From Bipolaris cookei (taxonomy: Eukaryota > Ascomycota > Dothideomycetes > Pleosporales > Pleosporaceae): a stretch of DNA of 64,000 nt. The stretch is from assembly GCA_002286855.1 (NCBI GenBank), contig NRSV01000008.1, forward strand, positions 1-64,000. The letters run 5' to 3'. Below, piece by piece: positions 34,937 through 44,907 of this stretch. A program made the translations under genes and the position numbers. The notes beneath the pieces are model-generated. The model saw only the letters and a program-made list of their open reading frames with translations. It ran no database searches and was not told the origin of the DNA. How positions within the stretch are numbered: the stretch's first letter is position 1; each line of letters opens with the position of its first letter.

Positions 34937-36537
34937 CGTGGTTATCGCAGTGAAGCCTAGATGAGGTGTGATGGAGGATGTAAAGAAGCCGCTCAGCGGA
35001 TGGCAAGACGGGTCGTCGCTGCAATAACCAATAAGTGCTCAGACAAAAGGGAAAAGCAAGGACATAGTACAAAGTAAAAAACGTTAGTTTTTGTAAAAGC
35101 CGGGCAAACGGGAAGCCACTATCTTCATAGACGGCATCAAATGACCAGGTGCTAAGCCCAATACTAAGAAGCGACCATGAAGAGGGATCATTCCCTGAAA
35201 CACCCCTCGACTATAGCAGTTTGCGACTCGATGTGCACCTTGAACAAGCAACTATTCCATCCCCCATCCAAAACTGTACTGGACATTTCCTGAGCCTCTC
35301 CTCTGCATCTACCAACCATGTATCATGTAGAGGGGAAGATACCATGTTCCATGTAATCTGCGGACCAACCAAAAGCAAGTCCCAAGCCCCAGCCGCATTC
35401 CTTAGATGGCCTGCAACACCGAGGGAGGTGAACAGGGCTTGCGACGGAAGCGACTAGGATGTTCGAGGGAGCCTGGGGATAGTTTTTTATCACCGTGAAC
35501 AGGTTGATAAGTGCGCCGACAGGTAACGGCGTTACAAATCTTCCAAGTTGCCATGTTCGCCAATTCGCGCGCTGTCTGTTGAAGAATGCATCTAAGACAT
35601 GTCATCTACATGTCATCTGCAGCACAATAACAAGCACTCTCTCTGCATCTTTAACTTCTCCCATGTATGACCTTAAGAGACTTACTTTTGGTGTTTTCAA
35701 TATCGCATAGCCTAGAGGGCAGTAGCAGTAGCGTGGTGACTGAGAACGACCCCACGCATTTGCGTGATGAGGCCAAGATTATGGTGCTTGGAAGTGGGGC
35801 CTCCCGAAACGGCAGGATGTTGCAGTGCCAAGCCACAGGATCCAGTCGGGCCAATCCTACTGGCAGGCGATCATGCCCTGTTGAGCTTCATGTCGACTGA
35901 GCAAAGACCCGAGTGACCTTGTGGCCATGATCCTGGACCTAATCCTACCGGGAAAGCGGCTGAGGCTTGAGAAACTTGGAACGCATACTTACGTCCCTGG
36001 GCCGCATCTTAGTTCCAGGAGAATATCGTAAAAGCTGACGTGGGATTGGAGGCGGGAGTGTGTGAGAAGGTGTGCCAAAGGGAGGAAGATGCAATTACAC
36101 TCGGCCAATCTTGGAGAGACTCATTGGAATGATGGGTGCATGGCGGTTAGCAGATTCGTCACATGAATACCATTCGGTATTTTCGTACGATTTGCTTTTT
36201 GTGCCTCAAAGGATTGAATGTAAGTATTCGAGTGGATCCGATTCATGGGCAAGAAAGCAGAGCCATATTAATCTGGGGCATTATTTGCATTATTGTCCGA
36301 GGTGCTGCCGCTACACCTGCTGCTTCTTCACACACTGCAGCAAGCGACGTGATCTCAGGCCCCATATATGTATGCAGGTCTTGCCGCCCAGACGAGAGTG
36401 TGGCTTATTTTGAGAATGTTGGCCGTTGAAACTCTGAAGATGAACCGCTGTCTGTGGATTTTCTCACGGCCTTGGCTCGGAGGCACTCTCTTCTATGTTC
36501 ACAATACCAGGAGGATGAGCGTCTTGGGCCATGTGTA
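34937..36537. other. Gene-free stretch before the transposon pair
   Basis: No supported gene. A minus-strand stretch at about 35010-35150 reads as a plausible hydrophobic exon but has no convincing start, so it is not called. It probably includes the promoter of the SAT4 gene. Confidence 0.45.
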
Positions 36538-38246
36538 CCGTGCCCCACCACTTCGTGCTCGCAATCACTTCGTGCGCGCGCGGCCTCACCAAAACTACCT
36601 CAAAAATAAGGCTGTAGAGCCACACCAAAAAGCTATTATCGCGATATTTCTTAAGCGGTGAGATCAATAGGTCTTGATGTGTAGCTATGAAATCGAGATG
36701 GAGTTCTAATTGCGCGGCCGCGACGCGAGGTTGGAGGTGGTGAGCCTGCAGCACCTCCCTGAGGCTCCTCACTACCTTGAGGCCTCACAGTAGGCCTCTT
36801 TTTCGAATAGCCTTTATAGAAGCCTTAAAGTTCTTTCTCTTACCACTTTGGGGAGTTTAAAGGGCTTTTTGAAGTTGTTTTGCAGCCTTGCGAGCCGCGA
36901 TCCTCGAGGTCTTTTCAATGGCCTTCTCCTCCTTATCCTTCTGCCTCATTAGGCTCACTGCAAGTCTCACATGGCGCTCCTACTCCTTCTCCCTCGCCCT
37001 CGCCTGCCCCGTTTCCTCACGTTGCCTCGTCGTATCAGCTTTTTGAAGTCGTAACTGCTCCTCCTCCTCCTCCTGGGGATGCAGGCGATCGCGCGCCTGC
37101 TACACCTGCTAGACTTGGTGGAAGAGAGGAAAGAAGTCTTTCTTAATCATTGAAGTAAGACCTTGGCTCCTATCCATGAAGGCAGAAACCTCATTTGAGT
37201 ACGCTGTTGAGAGAGGCTTGAACATGCTGACGTCGAGAGGCTGTAGCGTGTGGGTTGAGTGTGGAGGATATACTGCGAGGAGTATCTTATTCTGACCACA
37301 GTATTCAATAAGATTCATTGTTAAGTGAGATCCATGGCCGTCAATGATAAGCAATCGATAGGAGGAGCAAGCCTTCGCCCTTATACTGTGATTGAACACC
37401 TGTTCAAGCCATGCGAGGCCTATCTCATTGTTTGTCCATCCAGAAGGTGAGGAATATAATCGAATTTGGTGTGTATCTAGATTGAGGGCTTGCAGCCAGG
37501 TGTCCTGTATCGATCCTGAAGCTGACTGATAGATGAGGACAGGCTCGAGGTAAGATCCATCAGCGCAGATGCAAGCCAGCAGCGTTATCGACTCGTGCGA
37601 ACCATCCTGTATAATACCCCTCCTTCTTCCATCCTCATACGAAGCTCTACTAAAGATCCTCTTCGAGCGATTTACTACACCAAGCATGAAGCCCTTCTCG
37701 TCCATATTGTAGATATGACGCGCCTCAACGTGATATTGATCGATTTTATCGCGTAGGAGGTTGAATTAGAGGCTACAATTACTCCTAGTGTCAGATTTGT
37801 GGCGACAGTTATCCACGTCTACTGCCCGCTTTGAGATAAGCTGATCAGGATAGCGCTGAACAAAGCAACTAGCCCAGTGTACTCCAACCTCTCTCTTGGC
37901 GATCTGTGACACAGAATTGAGTACCTTTGACTGAGTAGGTGGTAAGCCTCTCTCTGTCAGTCGACTGATATAAGCTATTAAGGCCTGCTCTTGGTGTGGG
38001 TGAAGGAGTAGTCGTTTTTGGCTGCCTATTGTGGGTGAGGCTCAGCGACCTTGGTGTCTTCGGGCGAGCGTAGATCGAACAACCCCATCTTTTTTTGCAA
38101 TTTCAGTATATGTGAAAGGTTATGGAAGACCTAGAACATCAATAGCTGCAAGAGAAACCTCAATATTAGACATGGTGGTGGAGATATGAGGTGCTAACGT
38201 TGTGGTGGTTGTGAGGCCGGGCGAGCACGAAGTGGTGGGGCACCGG
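36538..38246 (-). mobile_element. Pogo-like transposon A, complete ends, 1709 bp
   Basis: Terminal inverted repeats are visible: 36538-36562 begins CCGTGCCCCACCACTTCGTG and the complement of 38246-38221 begins CCGGTGCCCCACCACTTCGT, differing by one indel. TA dinucleotides flank both ends (36536-36537 and 38247-38248), the target duplication of the Tc1/mariner superfamily. The left terminus also has a short internal repeat of CACTTCGTGC. The element contains one degenerate transposase on the minus strand. The right-hand TA is shared with transposon B. Confidence 0.92.
36560..38173 (-). pseudogene. Transposase of element A, many in-frame stops
   Basis: It reads from the ATG at 38173 (MSNIEVSLAAIDVLGLP, then a stop). 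One frame carries recognisable pogo-transposase sequence throughout: RLTERGLPPTQ and GVHWASCFVQRYPD (CENP-B-type HTH), NMDEKGFMLGV (first catalytic Asp), LLIIDGHGSHLT (second) and LQPLDVSMFKPLS (third), then a basic coiled C-terminus. At least seven in-frame stops interrupt it, several at positions where CAA, CAG or CGA codons are expected. All three catalytic Asp are still present, but no full protein can be made. The longest uninterrupted part is 37109-37705. Confidence 0.88.
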
Positions 38247-38248
38247 TA

Positions 38249-40029
38249 GTTCATAAGCGAGCTGATCACGCCCCACCAGCGCGTCAACGTCGACATCATA
38301 TCACGCACTTTTATCGCAGTTAATAAACTATTGCAGCATACCAATTTATTCATCAGAACTGCCACTATCGCTAGAACTATCTACTTCAACTGCACAGGTA
38401 CGGGCATTATATCCAGTCTGCTTGCAACGTCCGCACCCCCTCTCTCCTCGCACCCTCTTTGAGCCGCTCTCACTGTCGCCATAGCTACTACTCGCCAGTT
38501 CGGCTAATACGTCTTGTGCTTCACTAACAGTAAGAACCTCGTCTGTCTGTGTATATCGCCGCTTGCGGCTCTTACGCTTATTTGCTGTATCTAGAGCCTC
38601 TCGAAGGCTAGCCATTTCCTCCATCATCAGCGTCATCATATGTGCCATTTGCTGAGCCCCTTTGCTCAACTGTGCAATCTGCCTGTCAAGTGAACTTGCA
38701 GGAGACCTAGGGCAATTTCTTACTTTCTGTCGAATAAGAGTACTTTGAGCCTCGACTTCGTGGGCGTTGTGCGGCGTCTGCGCCTCCCAGGCGTCTACCC
38801 GTCGCGACGATTGTTTTGGTGTCTGCACCACCACATCAAGCTTTAATAGCACAGCCTCTAAGTTATTTAGGACTATATCAGAGCCTATAAAGCCAGCTTG
38901 GATATTCTCTCTTGTAAGCGACTGCTCAAAAGCGGCCTTAAACGCTGGTAAGAAGGTCTCCATGCTGATATAGTGGGTGCGGTGGCGTGCCAAGCCTGAA
39001 ACAGCGTCGCCGTACTTGCGCTTTAACGGCGTGAAGCTGGCGACATCAAGAGGCTCCAACAGGTGAGACGAATTTGCGGGTATACAGAGAAGAAGAATAT
39101 TCTTTTCCTTACAAAGATCTTGAAAATCGACTGAGCAGTAGCTCTCATGGCCGTCAACAATGAGCAGTCGATACCCACCCACAGTATAGCTCTTTGTATG
39201 GTATCTAAGTACTCTAACCACGCAAGAGCAAGCTGATTATTCGTCCAGCTATTGGGACTGACTTCAAAAACCCAGTCTGTAGGTAGATTTTGAAACCAGA
39301 CATCGATAAGCACCTTGCCCGCAAAGATAACGAAGGGTGGTAGCTGGCGACCCGACGCGCCTACGCCTTGGATCACAACAACCCACTCACGGTTGCCTGG
39401 CTATACCCGCTTCTTTTTTCCATAACCTTCAGAGCCTATAATAACTAATTATAATAAAATCTTACCCATCATAAAACTAGTTTTGTCAAAGTTGTAGATA
39501 TCATCGTCTACAATGCCCCACTTCTTCTTTGTCCCCTCGACTAGATCAAACTAGCGCTTAATAACCGCTGGGTCCTCGCAGGCAGCTCGCTAGTGATCAT
39601 AAGGACGGCTCCAGTGCGTAAAGAGCTCAAGAGTATGCTTGACAGAGTTTTCAACCCAGTTCTTGCCAACAGGGTTGCTAGCGCGCTCATGCAGGGGTCT
39701 ATCAGCCATGGCTCGAATTTCAACCTTCATAGGCGCAAATCCTCGCTCAGACTCCTCAAGAATACGCTTAACTATAGCCTCCACTTCTGGCTTGTCCAGG
39801 CGTCTTGAGTTCGCTTCGCAGTCGCGTCGGGTAGACAAAGTACCTTGAAGCATGTTATAGATAGAGGCAGCACGTCTTTGGCTTTAAACACGTTGCGATT
39901 GGATATCAAAAGGAGCAAGTTGAAGATCTGTTTCAGTATATGAAGTTTGAGTAATGCATTGTTGAGACATGACGCGTTGTAGTATCGATGTCGACGCGCT
40001 GGTGGGGCGTGATCAGCTCGCTTGTGAAC
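38249..40029 (-). mobile_element. Pogo-like transposon B, complete ends, 1781 bp
   Basis: The inverted repeats are 37 bp with one mismatch: 38249-38285 and the complement of 40029-39993, each with AAGCGAGCTGATCACGCCCC. TA flanks both sides (38247-38248 and 40030-40031). Its terminal sequence differs from that of element A, so the two are distinct families lying in the same orientation. Its transposase is related to that of the element at the left window edge. Confidence 0.93.
38346..39970 (-). pseudogene. Transposase of element B, degenerate
   Basis: The start MSQQCITQTSYTETDLQ at 39970 aligns with the start of the copy at 1031 (MSQQRNAYKAYTEADIS). Stops and frameshifts follow: a TAA at about codon 30, two stops around 39400-39450, and a shift near 39180. 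The first catalytic motif reads NFDKTSF, with the usual Glu after Asp changed to Lys. RLLIVDGHESY and LEPLDVASFTPLKRKYG are intact in the last open part (39221-38346, 291 codons). That part ends in an acidic tail after CGRCKQTGYNARTC, a CCHC zinc knuckle whose His is Tyr here. Confidence 0.88.
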
Positions 40030-40294
40030 TACGTTATACTATGCGAAAGCCTTATATTTTATTGGTCACCGACAAGGTCGTTCGTCTTTGAAACATACCG
40101 GGAAAGCCTCTCCCTCCTTCATCCAGATTGGTTAGGTAACCGAGCGCCCTCTTCGGATAACCATGATCTTGTGACGCACAATAGACATCTTCTTGCTCCG
40201 CCTTTTCATCCATCACATCAATTCTTCTTGGAAAGCATCTGTAATCCGGGATGCCCATTCATCTTTCTGCCCTAGTAACTGACCTTTCGAATCT

Positions 40295-42138
40295 TCAATC
40301 TTGTACTTTGCTTTGGAGCTTGGTCTTTTTCATGTTTCGTTCATCTTCCTGGACTACGTGACTATGAGCGCGTGGTTCTTCGCAAGGTTGGATTGACTCA
40401 CCAGGTTCATCTGGATTGTCGTCATGTTCCTTTGTCGAGGTTTCAAGCTCATCAGCAGATGTAGCGCTTTCTGAATCCGCTGGTTCGTCAAGGTTCTTGG
40501 CATCTGGAGACTGTTGATACCCGATACGCTGCTCCTCTACTGCAAGGAGGTCCATTTCTCGGTCGAGGGCCTCTATTTCTTCTTGAATAGCTCTCTTCCT
40601 TTCCCGATGGGCAATCTGCTTGTTACCCTCTGCATGCCTCTTCTCATCCTTGGCGCTGGCTTTATTGACAGTGTCTGCAGGATAGCCGCTAAACCAGTTA
40701 TTGACCCTATGTTCTTCTTCCTTCAGTATGGCCTTGAAGAGTCTGCGGTCAGGTTCGAACTCTGGATCTTTCCAGTAAAATTTGCTATGTCGCGATCGGA
40801 ATTCACGGTGGAAGTCGCCAACAAGGTAGAGACTGCCCGTCAATACCACAGGCCGGTGTCTTTTTGAGATGAATTTAGCTGCACACAGTGCTCGCAGCGC
40901 ACCCTGTTTCGGCATCGCCATTCCTGTAACCCCAGGTTGTACAGACTTTGCTATTTCAAGCAGTTGATTTGGATCCATTGGCTTTACTGAAGGCATGCCA
41001 TCGACTGGACCGAAAGTCGTAGTGATGACAGTATCTCCTGGCTGGAGTAGTGTCCTCAGGTACTCGTGTGCATCTTTGCCCTCAGTCATAGCAAGCACCC
41101 AGGTAATTGGCCATCCATTTTTACCCGGAAAGCCCTCGCCCGCTATCTTGCCCTTACTGTGGACAAGACGAACATAATCTTTGAGTAACTTCGCAGCATT
41201 TGGATTGTGAGCTCCATCAACTAATATCCGCGGGCCCTTAGGGTCCTTGGTGTCTCCAAAAATGATTGGTACTCTAATCAATTCCATGCGGCCAGGATTG
41301 ACAAACAACCGTGACCTTAATAAAAAGCGCCCGATATCAAAAGGTCGAAAATCTAGCCCTATGCTTTCCACAGCGTGTCTGGCAGCAACAGCAGCCAAGA
41401 CTACATTGTCGCGTTGGACGGGTAGTAAAGGCTGAGTAAAGGTTTTCCAGTCGTGCTTGTTGAACAAGCTCTTCTGGAAATCTAAAGGCTCGTGGGTGAG
41501 ACGTGGGCCTGCTTCGACGGTCTTTGCATAGTCGTCAATTATGTCTTGCACGTTTTTTTCGTTCCTCGGATTGATGATGTAAGGCACCTTAGGTCTGAGA
41601 ATGCCAGCCTTGTGCAGCGCGATCTTTTCTAGAGTATCACCGAGAAAATTTTGGTGGTCACGATCGATTTTTGATATGACGGAAATTGCTTGGTTGTTCA
41701 GAATGTTGGTAGCGTCCTCCTTGCCGCCCATGCCAACCTCGATAATACCAATTTGGATTTTCTCTTCATTGAAAATGTGGAACGCGGTAGCGGTCAAAAT
41801 CTCAAAAGGAGAGGCAGAAATGCCATCTCTCTGGCTGAGATCCCGGTAATGCTTCTCGACCTTTCGGAAGAGCGACTCGTTAACGGGCTCATTGTTGATG
41901 GTGATGCAGTCCCATCTGTGGAGGTTAGACAACGAAAGGCCAGGCGATGGTGTGCCTACCTGTCTATAAGATGGGGAGAAGTAAATTTGCCAACCTTGAT
42001 CTTCTTACGTTTGATCAGGTGCGAAGCATGATGGCAGATGGATCCCTTGCCGTTGGTACCAGCAACGTGTATCGACTTCCATGGGAATTCTGCATTTCTC
42101 AGGAGCTGGCTGATCCGTCCCAGGCCGGGCTGGATCAT
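40295..42138 (-). CDS. FOL3: Dihydrofolate synthetase (folylpolyglutamate synthase family)
   Basis: Two exons: 42138-41960 and 41915-40295; 599 aa; the 44-nt intron is the shortest seen here. An in-frame stop upstream of 42138 fixes the start. Motifs: P-loop HVAGTNGKGSI near residues 24-34, GKFTSPHLIDRWDCI, IGIIEVGMGGKEDATN, SKIDRDHQNFLG, and ILVDGAHNPNAAKLL (ligase C-terminal domain). Mur-ligase family enzymes of this type add glutamate to dihydropteroate, an essential step absent in animals. The family core ends near residue 435 (LVGDFHREF); a further 160 residues, acidic/basic and probably coiled-coil, form an extension not usual for Fol3. The stop lies 265 bp from transposon B. Confidence 0.92.
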
Positions 42139-42633
42139 GGCCGTCTCTACGGGCGATGGTCTGAAACGAAGTTCCTGCAGGTGGTGGTTGACTCACTGTG
42201 GCAACTGGACCAGAGGCTGCGCGCAAAAGCGACTATACTGCAAGAGGCAATCATGGCTTGGCGAACACCATCGCACCTGCCAGAGACGACCAGTTATTAG
42301 GCAGTCGCAGCCTGAGAGTTGCGCAGAGCATGAAAGGAGTTCTGGAATGGCATGGAGAGGGAGGTGCATATAGCTGGTCGAGTATTTTGTGTGTTTGAGG
42401 GCTGCCTAGGCACCTATTCGCTCAATTGCATTCCGTCGGCGGTTCTCTGCGCATCCCCAGACGCTTCAGCCTTACTGCCGCTGCACTGTTTTAGGCGGGT
42501 GCAACCTGCGCCGCTCCGCCGCCTTAGTTCCCTCCTCCGACCATCCCCAGCCCACCCGTCCACGCGCGTCACCATCAACAACACAACTCCACTCATCTTT
42601 CCCAAACACTTGCAACTTACTCTTTGATGCGCA
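42139..42633. promoter_or_regulatory. Divergent promoter FOL3 / unknown gene
   Basis: 495 bp separate the two start codons. No other gene; both promoters must lie here. Confidence 0.55.
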
Positions 42634-44160
42634 ATGGGCATTCCCATCGGATGGAACATTAAGCGCGACGAGGCAAAGGACAAGGACGTACTGAGAGCTG
42701 ACTTGACGGGCCATCGCTCACCCATCCGCCGTCGCGTCAGACCGAACAGATCGCCACGACCGAATAGCACGCTCGATACTGAGTTCCTCATAGCCGCGTC
42801 TGGCTCTGCTCCCGTCATCGAATGGATACCACGCTCGTCGCATCGCACGCGCCTGGCGCCACCGCCAGTGCCTGAAGTCTCGAGAACAGACTACCGCGGC
42901 AACGAGGCTGCGGCCAACTCACCTGCACCCCTAGGCCCCAATAGTACCCTGCATCGTTCGCGCAATCGCCTCGATGAATTCATGCGTTCATATGCGGCGC
43001 GCAGAGCCCTGGAGACTGATCGTCCCATTGCTGTCTTTACCCCCGGCTTTGTACCCGCAGCAGCCGCACAGAGTTCAGAATCAGACACGACACACAGCGC
43101 GCGAGAATTTTCCCGCATGTGGGAGAGGGCGTCGTACCGTCGCGCTGCCCCTCCGAGATTGACCCGTTCGCGGAGCCCCCGTGCTGACCGGTCTGCGGCA
43201 AGAAGTGATACTGCAAGTGCGCCCGAGGAAGACCACGAAAGCAGTGACAACAACGCTGTAGCCTTTCCGCCGCTGCGCAGGATGGGTCGCCGCACTATTG
43301 CTGACGGACCATTACCCAATAGCTCGTTACGTGGGTCTTGGAGTCCAGTACCTGCTCTTGATGGCTTGGGCGACCGCAATCGTAGCGTCAGTCCGCTCGA
43401 CGACCAACTGCACTGGGACAGCTTCCTCACGACTGTGGTTGATGACCCTGTCGCACCAACTGCTGCATCGTCATTTGCGTCAGCTGCAGCCTCAGCCTCG
43501 TTCTCAAACTCTCACTCAAGCTCGCGATCGAGAAGTTCAAACTCGGCAGCATCTTCACAAACCCACCTTACAGTTCCTTCGCAACTACCAAGTCCTCCAC
43601 AGCACGACCAGTTCCTGCGCGCTTGCGATACTTCAGATAATGACACGGCTTCGGATACCGAAGAGGAAGAGATAGACGTGCCTACTCCCATGCGCCGCCC
43701 CCAGGTGGAACGCTCGAGGGATGGCTTCAGTTTCTCAAGCTCGACGGCTCCCCGCCGCCGAATGCGTCCATCGTACTTCTCCAACGACCCTCCAGTCCGA
43801 GACGCAGACCGCTACTCGCTCCGCGTGATCGACCGGTCCCGCGACTCCAGTGACTACGTCCACAACTACTACAGCCGAGCCAATTGGAGAAATAGCCAGA
43901 CAGAAGAGCCGCAAAGGCTCCAGATGTCTTCACAGCTCGATGGGCCGGCTGACGAGCCCGCGAGCACAAGTGAGGCAGAAACTCCCCCGCTCACACGGGC
44001 CGATTCTACGCCGTTGGACCAGGAACTCCGCGACGCAAGATCATTGCTCGAACGCCTCGCTTCTCGTGAGGATATCAGCGACGATTTTTGGGCTTCGGTT
44101 GGTCTGACAAGATCTTTTGCCGATCCGGTCCAGCGCTTCCAGGAACTTGAACGTCTTTGA
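42634..44160 (+). CDS. Disordered protein of unknown function
   Basis: Single exon, 508 aa. I do not recognise a named domain. The protein is Ser/Arg/Pro-rich and largely disordered, with islands that look conserved: GLGDRNRSVSPLDDQLHWDSFLTTVV at about 247-272, followed by an Ala/Ser run, an acidic segment (SDNDTASDTEEEEIDVP), and a C-terminus that looks helical (LDQELRDARSLLERLASREDISDDFWASVGLTRSF). The initial MGIPIGWNIKRDEAKDK is also ordered-looking. MGIPIG could be myristoylated, though position 6 is Gly rather than Ser. Many Arg-Ser-x-Ser-Pro sites suggest phosphorylation. The gene appears real because a 1.5-kb frame with coherent composition starts at a good ATG. Confidence 0.75.
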   Translation: MGIPIGWNIKRDEAKDKDVLRADLTGHRSPIRRRVRPNRSPRPNSTLDTEFLIAASGSAPVIEWIPRSSHRTRLAPPPVPEVSRTDYRGNEAAANSPAPLGPNSTLHRSRNRLDEFMRSYAARRALETDRPIAVFTPGFVPAAAAQSSESDTTHSAREFSRMWERASYRRAAPPRLTRSRSPRADRSAARSDTASAPEEDHESSDNNAVAFPPLRRMGRRTIADGPLPNSSLRGSWSPVPALDGLGDRNRSVSPLDDQLHWDSFLTTVVDDPVAPTAASSFASAAASASFSNSHSSSRSRSSNSAASSQTHLTVPSQLPSPPQHDQFLRACDTSDNDTASDTEEEEIDVPTPMRRPQVERSRDGFSFSSSTAPRRRMRPSYFSNDPPVRDADRYSLRVIDRSRDSSDYVHNYYSRANWRNSQTEEPQRLQMSSQLDGPADEPASTSEAETPPLTRADSTPLDQELRDARSLLERLASREDISDDFWASVGLTRSFADPVQRFQELERL

Positions 44161-44907
44161 GATGAAGAATCAAAATGACTTTTTTTACCATCATATACTG
44201 CACGATGTGTCATTTGGCTAGGCTGGCTCAGCAAACGACCATTATTCCTTTCTTTCGTCTTTGGATCTCGATGATAACCAACTGTCTCTTTCTCTTTCAC
44301 TATACATATCACAATCTGGTAGTCTGCGTTTTCTTTGGCACCCCGGCTTATTCGGACTATCTAATGCTTTTGTTGTTTTTATGCGAACACTTGTTAATGA
44401 ACAAGGATACGGAGGGGAAGGCAGGGGGATAAGACGAACAATCATGGCATTTCATGAATTGTATACCCATTGGACTTTGTTGCAAAGTCAATAATTAGAA
44501 GGGGAGTGTGAAGGCAAGCTGCTCATGGCCTATTTATATAATCTAGATTAGGCCAGTTGCCAATTGGATTAGGAGAGGAATGGATGAATAGGGAATACTA
44601 AAAGCTTTATTCTGTAACGTCCTGATGGGCAGTTGCCTTTTTTTTCTTCTAGTTCTTTGTCTTGTACTGCTATCTTGCACTGGTAATGACTGAACTTGTG
44701 AAGCTTCGATTGAATGCTGGATTTTTTCTCCTCTAGAACAAACATGCAACTATGATACGCCCTTTGCCAAATGCTAACTCTAAAGTGTGGTATCAAAAAG
44801 GAAGGAAAGAATGCCAAAAAAAGTTTTGGTCCGGCACCAACGCCATGATCACATACATTTTTTTCTGATTGCCGAGAGATAGAAAGATGGAAGAATAGCT
44901 TACTCCT
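44161..44907. other. Convergent intergenic region
   Basis: A/T-rich 3' flanks of the unknown gene and ALG11. No gene seen. Confidence 0.55.

Noticed and set aside
35010..35150. Possible additional 5' exon of the SAT4 gene
   Set aside because: The frame and hydrophobicity are suggestive, but no ATG with matching splice donor could be fixed.
36072..36429. Cys-rich open frame (CPRCCRYTCCFFTHC)
   Set aside because: It looked like a small secreted or zinc protein, but has no signal peptide, an overlapping alternative frame and no good start context.
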